Shown in pieces: positions 10,706-23,338 of a DNA stretch of 64,000 bases. Position 1 is the stretch's first letter, and each line of letters starts with the position of its first letter. Source of the stretch: Trichoplax adhaerens. Lineage: Eukaryota > Placozoa > Uniplacotomia > Trichoplacea > Trichoplacidae. The stretch lies in contig NW_002060945.1 in assembly GCF_000150275.1 (NCBI RefSeq), positions 7,204,454 through 7,268,453 on the forward strand. The letters run 5' to 3'. The translations under genes were made by a program, and so were the position numbers. The notes below the pieces were generated by a model. That model was not told the DNA's origin. It worked only from the letters and a program-made list of their open reading frames with translations, and ran no database searches.

Positions 10706-13700
10706 GCAATGTTGTGCTGCGGAGGCTGCAGAGAATCAGATAGACGAAATTTTGGACACGATCGGATCCAATGCCTAAAACACTAGTGTCGTGTTGGGTA
10801 CTGTACAGTTGTGCAATCATAAATGGATAATACTAATGATAATATAATTATGAATTAGGAATACTGTACACTAGAAGTAATGGTAGAAGATTGAATTCCG
10901 ATGTTGAATTCTTTTGAATCTTTTCAAAATTTTTATAATTGTTCGATGATAAAAAAATAATCATCATCCGTAACGCAAGGTAATCTTATTTAATAATATC
11001 GTTAAAATTTGAATGGGCAAAGCCTTTCGTCAAATGCGGCCACTCGTATTTATGAATTGGTAATAGCAATTCTCTTAAAACGTATACTACATAATTGATG
11101 AAAGACGAACGTCGATAATTTTTATTTTTGGCCAGCTGCATAAGTTAGCGTTACCTGCAGAGTGCAGACAGTCAATGGCGAGACGCATCATAAACCAAAA
11201 ATTTTTTCGCTTTCAAAAATAATAAATATTAGATCCATAAAAATGTTTTTTTAAGTTGCAGACAATAATACCATCTCAATCTGGATACAGCGCAGCATGC
11301 GCCCAAATCCTATTTTGATTCCCTCTCACAAATGGATATGCTATAAAGTACAGTACAGTAAATGAGTTTTGAAATAAAGTACATACTGTAAATGTGAGAG
11401 CTACCTACAAAATTATAGCCAAGTTATCTCCATAAATGAACTTAACGTAGCATATGTGGACAATTATAATCATTATTTATACAATAAATTATTAATACTG
11501 GTCGATTATCGTTGAAATTTCAAGACCAATATTTAGGCTTTTACCGTGCGCTTCTAACCTGTTACGATTTATCGTTAATTGATAAATACAATCGACAGCC
11601 GTAAAGCTAATAACTTTAATCTTCATCTGCTATTATACTAAATTCAATGTTCGCACAGTATAAAATTAAAAAACTTCATGATAGTATGCTATGATCGTAA
11701 CCTTTCTTACTTAGCATTTCTGTATACCGAAAAGTACAGAATTGCAATTCTTCAACTCTCGGTTTGTAAACTCTAGCTCATCTTGCATATGATGGATAGG
11801 AGAATAAAAGGCCTTTTTCCTACCTCTACGGTTTAATCTTGTTGGAATTATTTAGAAATGCATATGTCGGCAATGATGACCATAACCATTGTGAGTACCA
11901 AGTAGTAATTGGTACCGCCATCATGATTATCATAATAATCACTAATCACTGATTAATGGATTATTACGGGGAGCAATCAGTTCTATAATTGTACTGTACA
12001 TACGTGTAGAGTCTGCTTCATAGCCCCAAATTAATTTATTTTCTCAGTATAGAATCATAACGATATGGCGTTGATTATATAGTATTTGCTAGCAAGTAAT
12101 TATATTTCATTTTAGTATCACGACTACATCATCGGTCTGGTCTTCATGGTTGTACTTGCTAATTGGAAACACTGTTCGACATGGTTGTGCAGATAATCTT
12201 CTATTGCAAAATATACACTGATCAAGGTAGAATACTGTAATAGATCATAATAAATACACCATTTGTAGCGTACTGAATATTTTTTTATTCTGAATGATTC
12301 ACTGCAAGCTTTCGTGAAATAAGATCAAATTACCATCATTTCAGTTAGGCCTGATTCGATCACCATACTAAAGAATAAAATTGAGCTTTGAAAGCATCAA
12401 TGCCGTAAAGTGCGATATTGTGTGCTTCTAGTCGTAACAAACTTTGCATAGAAATGTAATCAGATATCGGACTAGATGTTTATAATTTTTCACGGCAATC
12501 GCAAATATAGGATGTTTATTAATTTATGAGTGCTTAACGTGTTACGATCGGTAAACGAAATATTTGAGAAGAGACAATGTAGCTCTACGTATTGTGCTTA
12601 AGGTAATACAGTATGACTGTTTTGATCGGATCATCATTTTAAGCTAGTACTATACGATAATAGTTTATCTATCAAAGCCAGATCATACGGTAGGATCTTT
12701 CAATTAGCCAATAATGCTTTATTATAGATATTAGGCGTTTCTTCTCTTTTTCATATGAGTATTGTATTTTAGCAGTATTCAGGAAAGCTATCACATTAAG
12801 AAGTTGAAAACAACACGTGAAGCCAAATAACAATAACAATACCTTTTTAATTCGTATTCAGGGAAGTAATCGGTGCTATTTTGAAGCCCGTATTTGTCAT
12901 CATGTTCAACTTTAGTGATAAAATAAAATATTAATTGTAAGAAAGAGTGAGAACTTTTCCCTTACTTGTGATTCTGAAATTAATCATCATCGTCAAATGT
13001 TAAAACTAGTAAAAATAGCTATTACCCTAATAATTGTAATGTATTTGCTTACTTTGTCTTCTATTGACAGACATTGCGTTCTAGTAAACAGTCTAGTTCA
13101 TTGAAACTATTGTTATTCTAAGTGATCTAAAATATGCAATAGGCTTTTTGTTCATGATTATATACATCTAAAATTTCTGATAAATAGGCGTTGCGCTTAA
13201 TGGCTTCTATAAATATAAGGTACAGATTTTGATCCTGTTATTAGTGGATAATACTGAAATTAAGAGCTATCTTAAATAAATAAACGTATTAGATCAAAGT
13301 ATCTTGAAAACTGGCATACCGTACTACCCATCTGAATGTTTAGGCAACATCTACGTACAGTCTATGATCTATAGAACAGTATTGTCTAACGATCTGATGC
13401 TTTCGTTATTCTATTGAGTTACACAGCTAATAGCACAATACTTTTGCTATTCTATCTCACAATCTATATTATATACGTACTCTATAAATATATTTATTTC
13501 TGGGAGTTATTCCACCTGATCTAATATTGTTTGGGTCACGATCCGTGGCAAAACGCTGTTATTCTCATTGTATTAGTCGATCAGTAATTAAGCACGTTTG
13601 TTAAATATTTTTATTTTTTGCAGAAATATATTCACAAAGATAATTTTTTAAGGAGGGTCAAAGCACTCTATGATCGCAATTTATCCATGATTAGTACTGT

Positions 13701-15477
13701 CAGATGTATAAGTATGACAGTAGGACGATCATAGTACAGTGATACTAACTGGAAGCAAAAGTGTTTTCTCATTAAGGTCGTTAAATTGAAAATTTTATAT
13801 TTAAGTGAATCGCGTATTATGTAGGCTGATAATATGCTCATATTTATTAAAAGATAATGATTAAACGACTAATTCTTAAACGAAAAGCATTCCTTATGGA
13901 TACATACATGCACAATATACGGTACAAGTATAACAGTATATATGACATAATAATTTAAGCTTCTACCGTTCCTGTAGGTATACCCGTGTAGTGACTTTCT
14001 GTTAACATGTAAATACTCATAATATTCTTTTCGTATGTAGATAATTAAACAATTTACAAATAATAAATTTATTCTTAGCTATTCCTTCCTAAATTTTTAG
14101 GAATAATAATAGTACAGATGGTGCTATAGTACTATCTATTCATCTAAATCAGAAGAAGTACCTCTGTACTGGCCGTACATATGTACAGTATTTTCGAAAT
14201 CTACCGTTTTGTCTGTAAGGTACTATACTATACTGTAGATCATCAAGTTATAGTACAACCGCCAAAGGAGTGCAATACTATTAATATTCATCATCAATAT
14301 CACCGTTTTTTTTTTCAATTCTTATAATAGTACGAGTAGTATGTTATATGCTTAGCTCAAGACTAAATTTATGATGTAGCCTTTTTATAGTTACTGAATT
14401 TAATTTCTTTTACGCCTCTGATATCTGATCATGTTTCGCTTGATAATTAAGCGATTTGCTAAAGTGCACTAATAAAGCTCAAGTTCTAAATTACTCTAGA
14501 TCAAATAAATTAAGCAATTTTAGTCATGAATATTTTTTTTAGATATCTACCTCAATGAATACTCGCATGTTACGTTATTGTCTAGAATAGTCCATGACAG
14601 CTGATAGATGAATGAATGGCCGGATTAAGCATGCTAACACAGGGTGCTATAACCTAATCATTGCATTACATTGGACAATGCACAGTACAGTACAGTACAA
14701 TCATTGATTGCTTACAAAGTAAGAAAAAAATTGAGCATGCTGGTTCGTGTTGGAAAGCTACGGTAATGTTAATGCTGATGCGATGCTCCAACACGGTATG
14801 CAGCCATGTGTTTATGTATGAAGCAATATTGAGCATAGTATCTTCCTATTGGTGTACACTGTACAGTCAAAATTTCATGATATGGGATTTTAGTAAAAAG
14901 TACTAGGTAAAAAGTAAGACGAAAAATTACATCAATTATTACTTGTTCAAAGATTAAGTGATCGATACTTAAGTATCATGATCGTAAAATGTTCACACTG
15001 ATATAAAAAATATCTAAAGATAGTCATAGTATTGTACTATACTGTACATGAGACAATCTTCACAAAAGTTCCATTCACCAATGTATTGTCTACTTCTGCA
15101 TCAACGAGGTAAAATATTATTTTACCTCGTCATTTATTTATTGGTAATTTCGAAATTTAGTAGTCCAAGTCTATGGTTTACCATGGTTTTAAAGCAGGTT
15201 TTACTAGGCTTTGCCAGACCACCTTGTCTACAGTACGGTACTGTAAAACGACGAGGGTATTGTACACTGTACATTGTAGACTAGTGCAGCCCATGCGTGA
15301 CAATGAATGAATGAATGAAAGACAAAAATGTTCCTTCAAGTTTCAACGATACGCTCACGTACTCAACCGAGCCCAGTGTGTTGTAGTGTACGCCACGTAC
15401 TGTACGCGTACTGGTACTGTTCGATTCCCTTTGGTTCTTGCCGCGTCAGATTTTAGGCTCATTTTTGGCGTGTGACT

Positions 15478-15722
15478 CACCTTGCAACTGACTACAGTAC
15501 TGTGTGCCGTACAGTACTGCACCATTATACTGTGCTGTACAGTATGTTATCATCGTACTGTACAGTAGGTGGTAAACGATACCCATTTCAACGTCATTCG
15601 CGATTTCTCGTGCCGGTGAGTTACAGTACATTGCAACTGACTACAGTACAATACACTACACTACAGTACAGTACTGTACAGTACTGTAGTCGTACTGGAA
15701 TGGACTGTACTGTATGTTATCA
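15478..15722. repeat. GTAC palindrome cluster about 250 bp upstream of the first cotransporter
   Basis: Two related segments share the phrase around TTGCAACTGACTACAGTAC (15482 and 15630) and a following gtaggtggtaaacgatacc-like tail (15566 and 15731). That points to a local tandem duplication of about 150-165 bp that includes the palindromes. The longest run, at 15655-15688, is CAGTACAGTACTGTACAGTA-like. It lies just upstream of the start codon at 15964, so it may overlap promoter sequence. Confidence 0.75.
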
Positions 15723-15963
15723 TCGTACGTAGGTGGTAAACAATACCAATTTCAACGTCATCCGCGATAGCTCGTGCCGGTCGTATTTTGCTTTTAACGT
15801 TATGCGAAAATGAAACTAGAGGAGGAGTAACGCCGGCTTCAATGGTGATCGAAAATAGAAGGAAAATCGTTCCAATTTTCCATTGATACGGTGTAGAGCA
15901 ATCGATTACCGGTAAAGTAAAGCCATCGTGCAGCTTGCCTTCATTTTTCGTTAATATTACATC

Positions 15964-18900
15964 ATGCCTACGAAACTTTCCAATCTTAAAAATACGGACG
16001 ATAAATCGAAAGCGTCCAAGTTTCGCGTTAGGGTCGTCAATTCCAATCCAGAAGCCAATGATAATTTACCGGTTACCAACCAAAATATTGATGTCTGTCA
16101 GGTCAAAATGGATTATGCGCCTGATACACGTCAGGAGGAAGCATGTACATCCGATCTTCATTCCTGTATAAAATATCGTCAAGTAGATGAAGAAAAGGGT
16201 ATGATGGAGAGTTACCAATCGAAACGAGGATTGAATACCGTTAGCCATAACAGTGGGCCACCTTGTCATTCATCGAAATTAGATTGTCGTAAATCCCGAA
16301 ACGATAATTTGGAGGTCGCCTTCGATCTTTCATCTTGTGGTCATGGTAGTAAAACCTCGAATAGCAAAAATGATTATAGGACAAATTATAGTGAATCCGC
16401 TCATCACATTGATACCTATAGTCCTTATTATACCACGGAAGCTTTGCCCATGTTAACATTTTACAAGCAAGCTACTACTCCCAATTCCAACTATGGAAGC
16501 CGACCAACGTTAGACGACCTTCATTGTCCAGATGTCAGTATGACTAGAATAAATTCTTTTTTATAGCTATTATTTCATACACTTATTGTCATGTTAAAGA
16601 AAGTATAGTAGTATAATGTCGTCCATGCCGCTTGATATTCTTCGTACTTTCTAGTTATTGCTACTTCAATACCGATAGGAAAAAAACTTTGCAATCAATA
16701 TTTATTCCTTATTTCCTTGCCTACAGTATACGATAGCGTTAGGAATAATGTCTTGTAATCATGATACCACATATTATAAATTGGTTAGAGCAAGTAATGG
16801 AGAATGGAACCAATTTTTCTTGAGTTAGAAACAAAGTTACTCGTATACAGTAACGGTGATCTGCTCTGTCAATAAATTGCTGTTGAGGATAAGATTGCAA
16901 TCGTAACAAGTAATCTCTGATTTAGAAAACTCCCGCGCGAGAAACTGAAACAGTGGCAACTCAAAAGTTGAAAACCAATGGAGTTGATGATGCATCAAAA
17001 TTCGGTTGGATTAAGGGCGTCCTGGTATGATATTTTTTTTTAACTTAAATCTGACTTTTATACATTGTCGCATCTGTTTCTGTGCGAATGTGATCCTTAA
17101 GTAAAGTAGTAATGTAAACTTCTTAAAGTGGACTTAAGACGGAAATGAAAAAGATTTAGTACGACATTCAACTAGAAATAAGTCGTCACTTCTTGTATAT
17201 ACTCGTGCATATTGTAATATGGGCTACTAAGGATTCCTGTGGCTCTTGACTAGACCCTAGTGGTCTCGGCTTTCCACATATTTGTATCAGTTACTTGTCA
17301 AAGCTTTAATTTTCCTAGCAATTCTTTATGCTTATACTTACCCACAGGCGACTTTGTGCATTTTGTGCACAAGGCGATCGCCTCTTTTTACACTCTTAAG
17401 TTAAAGGCAAAGTGATTGATTTAATTTATCATATTCTATGTTGTATGAAAAACCTTCATAAAGAATGAATATGTTCTTTATTTCTTTGATTAATGATATC
17501 ATTTATTCCTCAGTAGGTTGACTGAAACTATTGATAAACAATTACGATATAATAACTTTATCGCCGCTGTTTACTCTGTTAATGCAGATTCGATGCTTGT
17601 TAAATATTTGGGGAGTTATGTTGTTTTCACGTCTATCCTGGGTAGTTGGCCAAGCCGGTCTAGGTAGGAGAACAAAATGGCAGTCAACTTTGTTATGATT
17701 AATTCAATTGAGCATGTTAATATAGCATTGTATTATGTTAACGTATTATGTGCAAGAGAATACCGTTGCCTTTCATGATATCAATAATGACAATTATTGC
17801 CATTTTATAATTCTTCAACGATTTTTTAACTCGTATTATATATTAGAGTTATTGTTTACATCAATTATGACGTCGATACAATAGCTTGTAAGTGATTTTG
17901 AAATCTGACAACAGTTTAATCTAGTATCAGCTTGCTTGCGATATGAAATTTGAATTTTTTTATAGTTGGTTTGATATTGGTATTACTCATCTAGAGATAT
18001 TCTTAATTCTTTGAATTTTTTATTTCTATATACAGTGCATGTAGAGGAATTCATTTGAGAACATACAGTATATTCACTTACTGTTACGTGGAATTTATAA
18101 TAGAATAATTTTTATTATATTGCTGTCCCATTCTCTACTGTACTGTAGGTCGTTATACGCTAGTGTGTAGAAATGGGGTTATACTAGGGGATTGATTCAC
18201 GTATGATTACTATATATTTGGCTAATATGATTTAAGACCCCTATAATTGATATATTATTTTTAAAATTTTAAAGTTTTAGAGTTGATCACAGACTAATAA
18301 ATAACAACATAGGCGTGTAACGTAACTGATACTGATTCATTGCCTTCGTGTTTTGGGGTTCATATGATAGGCTTCGCTTTGCTGATTATTCTTCTAGCGG
18401 CAGTAATAACTGTTGTAACTACTTTGTCTATGTCTGCTATTTGTAGTAATGGAGAAGTAAAAGGGGGTACGTAGTTATATAATTGGTATTTCTATAAATC
18501 TAAATTTATTAGAAGATATATTACTGTGATACTAGCTATTCAGTTATAAAACTTTATGTTCGTTTCTTTTGAAGGTGGTGCATACTACCTGATTTCTAGA
18601 AGTTTAGGACCTGAATTTGGTACTTTTTACGCAATTCGATTAAAATCGAACGATATGTTAGCTAAATTATGCGCATGGATTAGTTATTTTACGTCCTTGT
18701 TCTGCGATATAGGTGGCGCTATAGGATTAATATTCTCCACCGCTAACGCTATTGGTGTAGCATTGTACATTGTTGGTTTTGCTGAAGCTGTGAGAGATTA
18801 TCTAAAGGTAATTTGATGGAATCATCAATTAAAATTAAATTAGACTGAAGATTATCTTATTAAAATTTCAAAAAATTTTTTTAAATACTTTATTATTCTT

Positions 18901-21900
18901 CCATGCATCCTAGGTTATAAACGTTGTCATAGTCGATGATCTTAATGATATTCGCATTATTGGCGTGATAGCAGCTACACTCATATTTGTTATCGTAATG
19001 ATCGGCGTAGCATGGGAAGCCAGGGTAAGTTCGCGATATAATCATTGACGAATTAGACATTAAAGTAAATTATAACGGTAGGAACTTTTAGTCCAATATA
19101 TCAAAAGAAAATAATTAATATATAATTATGCATTATTACCTTATCATATAAGGCCCAGCTCATCTTATTTGTTTTACTGGTTGGAGCGATTATAAACTGT
19201 ATAGTTGGTCCGATTATTTATTCTTTTACAATGCCCGAAGAAAAGCGTCTTCGCGGATTTACTGGACTAAACGGTAAGATGCCCATGCAATTATATTATG
19301 AATAACGATAGCAATGTTTCTTTACAGTAATGATCATATATTTTAGGGACTACTTTCTTAGCCAATATGCCTTCGAAATTTTCACCCGGCGAATCATTCT
19401 TTACAATTTTTGCTGTTTTCTTTCCTGCTGCAACTGGTATCCTCGCAGGTGCTAATGTTTCAGCAATTTTAAAGGTAAAAACTACATACAGATAGAATAT
19501 CTAACGGTGAAAATTAGAGTTGCTATTTACTTCAGAAGTAGTAAATGCGTAATTTTACAGAATCCCTCAAAATCAATACCGAAAGGAACGTTATCAGCCA
19601 TTTTGATCAGTACCATCACATATTTGGGTTTGGCTTGTCTATTTGCATCATCGGTCGTCCGATCAACCGCTTATGCTTCTGATGGTATTAACGTTGTAAA
19701 CTGCACATTTCCGAATAGTTACGGACTTCTATGTGATTATCAGGTAATTAATTATTTTTTTTTGCAGTGACGTGAAGGATACTTTCTAGTTTAGCAAGAT
19801 TTCATTTCGTTACCTATTATGAAAAATTGAATTGATGTACTGTATTAAATCACAGGTTGCAAGTATGATTTCTGCTTGGGAACCTTTAACTGCTGCTGGT
19901 AACTGTATATTCAATATTTTAAATGTGCTACAAATTAACCCTTGTAACACTATACGTATGACTAATCGAGTTGAGTAGTATTTCATTATCACTATTGTTA
20001 ATAATCCATTAACATTTAACGTTACTATTATTCAAGGTATTTTTGCAGCTACAATTTCTTCGGCTTTAGCAAGCTTGGTAGGAGCTCCAAATGTTTTACA
20101 GGTACACACGTGCTTTATTTAAATCGAATACGATCGATCTAATCATTTTAGTCTCATGATAAGGCTGTTGGGAAAGACAAACTATTTCCATACGTTAAAA
20201 TATTTGGCGTTGGCTATGGAAAAATGCAAGAACCTCGTAGAGGATATGCACTTACGTATGCTATATCGATGGCATTCATTGCCATAGGTATGGTACATGA
20301 TACAACTACGTTATATTTACCTTATCTAATATAGATTTATGCTTGGAAAATAATATATAAGCATACCGTTAGCTCTAATTTTCAATTTTTTGTTAGGAGA
20401 CCTCAATGACATAGCTCCGATCATTTCAAATTTTTTTTTAATCGCTTATGCATTAATCAACTATTCATGCTTTGACGCATCGCAAGCATGTTCACCAGGT
20501 ACAGCAAATGTAGTCGGAAAAATTTTTATGAACCGTCTTTTACTTTCTTACATTTTCTCTTTTTAACATGATAGTAATACTGTAATTTAATTAGTAAGTT
20601 GGATGATATTCATTGAAAGAAATTATTTAAATAATACTTTGATAGGATGGCGGCCATCATTCAAATATTATTCCAAATGGTGTTCACTTCTTGGCGCTGT
20701 GCTCTGCATTGGTGCGATGTTTGTAATTAATTGGTGGGCTGCCTTGATAACCATTGGTTTCGTTGCTAGTTTATATAAATACGTTGATTATACAAAACCA
20801 GGTACATCTTGAAGCATTGATTTGATAGATACCTTTTTCAATATCTAAAATAGCTATTAATAACGAGAAACGATTTTACTGAAATATTTAGAGGTCAATT
20901 GGGGTTCGTCTGTGCAAGCCCGTCAATACGTCAGCGCATTAAATGCCGCATATAGACTTAATGCGACTCTTGACCATGTCAAAAATTTTCGGTAGATATC
21001 AACTGTTTTCGTTGTTCAACATTTTGCCATGCTGTTGTAACTGAAGATAGCTGGTATTATTATTATCGATGTCTAGCCCACAGTGTCTTGTACTTTGCGG
21101 AAATATATCTGAAAGAAGAAATCTCGTTCAGTTTGCCTCGCACTTTACAACCAACACTGGATTATTAATTTGTGGTATTATTCAGCCGGTATGAGTCAAT
21201 ATAATTCTTAAAATGTTTTTCTAGATAGCTTGAATCATTCTAAAACTATTGAAGAATATAAAGTGATAAATGATGATAATCAATTAGGAAAAGGCTCGAG
21301 AACGCTTGCAGGAGCAGTATGAAATCTTGCAGCAGATGAAAGTAAAGCTGAACTCATTTCTCAATTATTTTATTATTTTAAATGAAAATTGTTATCAATC
21401 GTAACTGTAAATTAGTAGCACTAAATGAATGTACTATTTCATTGTAGATCAGAGCTTTTATTTCATCGGTGACCAGCAATGATTTACTTTCTGGTGCGAG
21501 ATCGTTAATGCAAGCATGTGGTTTAGGCAAATTGTCTCCAAATATGATTCTGTTCGGATATATGGAAAATTGGAAAAATCGTCTTACTTTGGTGGACGAT
21601 TATGTAAATATAATCCAGTAAGAAAAAATGTCATGTTTTCTGCTCATTTCTGTACTACTTAGTTCATTACACTCGGAATAAAATTAAGAGAAATTTTAAA
21701 CAATTTCTAGCGATGCGTTTGATTTAAATTTTGGGGTAGCGATATTTCGAAATAAGAATAATATTTCCATGGTACCTAATAAAGGTATGTTGTACATTGT
21801 ACAACTAAAATGGCATATACTAGTATTATTTTAATTATTTTTGTCTACACCTATAATGTGATTTCTCTAAATCATGTTGAGACGTTTTAAATAAAATTTA

Positions 21901-23338
21901 TATAAAATTTATTATGAAGCTGAAAACTCCACCCGAAATACTAACGAAAGTAAAAATGGTTTGGATGAAATCTTAACAGAAATGGTAAAACTTTCTCCAG
22001 ATGATAACTTTACTCAATTAAAAGATAAACCCAAAAGAAAAAACGTAATTGATATCTGGTGGATTTATGACGACGGGGGTAAATAAATTATGGCTTACTA
22101 CTTGTAATTCCGTTTGCAATTGTTAATATTCATTTTAGACATCGAGAATGCTGTAGTATTCCCATATTAGTTACATTGTAAAAGTTTTAATTTTGGTTTT
22201 GTTATAGGTTTGACTGTTTTGATCCCTTACTTACTAAGCCTAAGCAGATATTGGTCAAATTGCAAATTGAGAGTATTAACCCCTGGAAAGCCAGAGAGAC
22301 TGCAGCTAACGATGATTAGGTAGTTATAGTAGTTAGACATTCGTAATTCTTGAATTGAATCAAAGTAGTAGGAAATGTAATGAAATTTCGAACTCTGGCA
22401 AGTTCAACTTGTTGTGTGTACATTATTGCACGGATTAAAATGAAGTCCTAGGGAAGTTTTTGTAGAAGTTCCAATATCGATGTTACTGAATGATACCGTG
22501 TCCCAAAACGTCTAATCGCATACCATGCTATCTAGATGCTAGATAATGTTTGTGTAAAATTTTTGTGGAATAGACATGTATAAACAAATAGTAACTTGGA
22601 ATGAGCTAATCGAGTAATGACTGACCATTAAATTATACGAATTTCGGTTGTTATGTATACTACGAGTATTTTTATCTCCCTATGTTAAAAATAAGTTTCT
22701 TATTAACTTCAACCGTTGTGTCTGCCTCCCAATAGGATGGCAACTCTTTTGAAAAAGTTTCGCATAGATTATGAAAATGTAATTGCCTTGGGTGATATAA
22801 ATGAAGAACCTTGTGAGGAGAGGTACAGTATTGAAATTGTGATAGTCAATAATAATACGGACATACGTCGTATAATTGCTAAAGTTAATAACGTTTATAT
22901 AATTTTAGCATATCCCTTTTTCGGGAACTCTCTGCTGACTGCGAATATTGTGATAATAACTTGGAGCTGGATGATAAAGTAAGTTAAGATCGTTCATACT
23001 GAACTATTTCTATTGCATCGAACTAACTGCAAACTATTAATACCGTTAAACAGTCTAAAAGACACATCAAAATTGGCGAATTGTTATTGAAGCATTCTGC
23101 CGGATCAAATTTGGTAGTTATGTATGTATTATTTTATTATATTATCATTGAGCCTGATGTAAGACTTTTTAAACGAAATATGTTTTAATCGTTCTTTAGC
23201 ACCTTACCTATACCTCGTAAGAATGTCTGTACCGCAACTAAATATATGAGTTGGTTGGAGGTTATATCTGGTTCACTAACTTGTCCGGTATTAATGATAC
23301 GTGGAAACCAAACTAATGTTTTAACGTTTAATTCTTAA
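15964..23338 (+). CDS. SLC12A: Na-K-2Cl cotransporter (SLC12A1/2 type), first tandem copy
   Basis: Twenty-six exons give a phase-consistent 1,048-residue protein: 15964-16537, 16942-17024, 17588-17663, 18371-18466, 18575-18619, 18713-18807, 18914-19024, 19153-19273, 19347-19474, 19561-19743, 19856-19898, 20037-20101, 20164-20287, 20397-20498, 20646-20801, 20892-20991, 21077-21188, 21288-21341, 21448-21617, 21711-21784, 21920-22078, 22208-22319, 22736-22822, 22909-22978, 23054-23121 and 23200-23338. The acceptor of exon 2 is the least certain. The N-terminus (about 190 residues) has a SPAK/OSR1 docking motif, KFRV, near residue 19 and a Thr-rich regulatory segment, [15 protein letters not shown]. 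The membrane core has [44 protein letters not shown] (Tyr of the K+ site) and [13 protein letters not shown] (Ser pair of the Na+ site). The C-terminal domain ends [12 protein letters not shown]. The family moves Na+, K+ and Cl- together across the plasma membrane. Confidence 0.95.

Larger units (their letters stand above)
10381..15963. other. Gene-poor 5.6-kb region upstream of the first cotransporter
   Basis: I see no gene I can support. The region is AT-rich and contains GTAC-palindrome clusters (listed separately), a short (GAAT)n run at about 15301-15319 and isolated palindromes at about 14684-14700, 15036-15050 and 15228-15272. A 26-codon open stretch at 12118-12198 ending in a stop follows a good acceptor (tttag) and reads like a membrane segment (IIGLVFMVVLANW), but I could not find partner exons. 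Confidence 0.5.

Noticed and set aside
10412-10820. Open frames on both strands in the GTAC cluster
   Set aside because: The Tyr-, Cys- and Thr-rich translations are produced by the repeat units themselves.
12118-12198. Exon-like stretch reading as a membrane segment and ending in a stop
   Set aside because: Good acceptor but no partner exon or start could be found; too short to call.
18556-18816. A single uninterrupted exon in the first cotransporter
   Set aside because: The family has [12 protein letters not shown] uninterrupted, and the middle 93 nt have GT..AG ends, so it is an intron that happens to be open.
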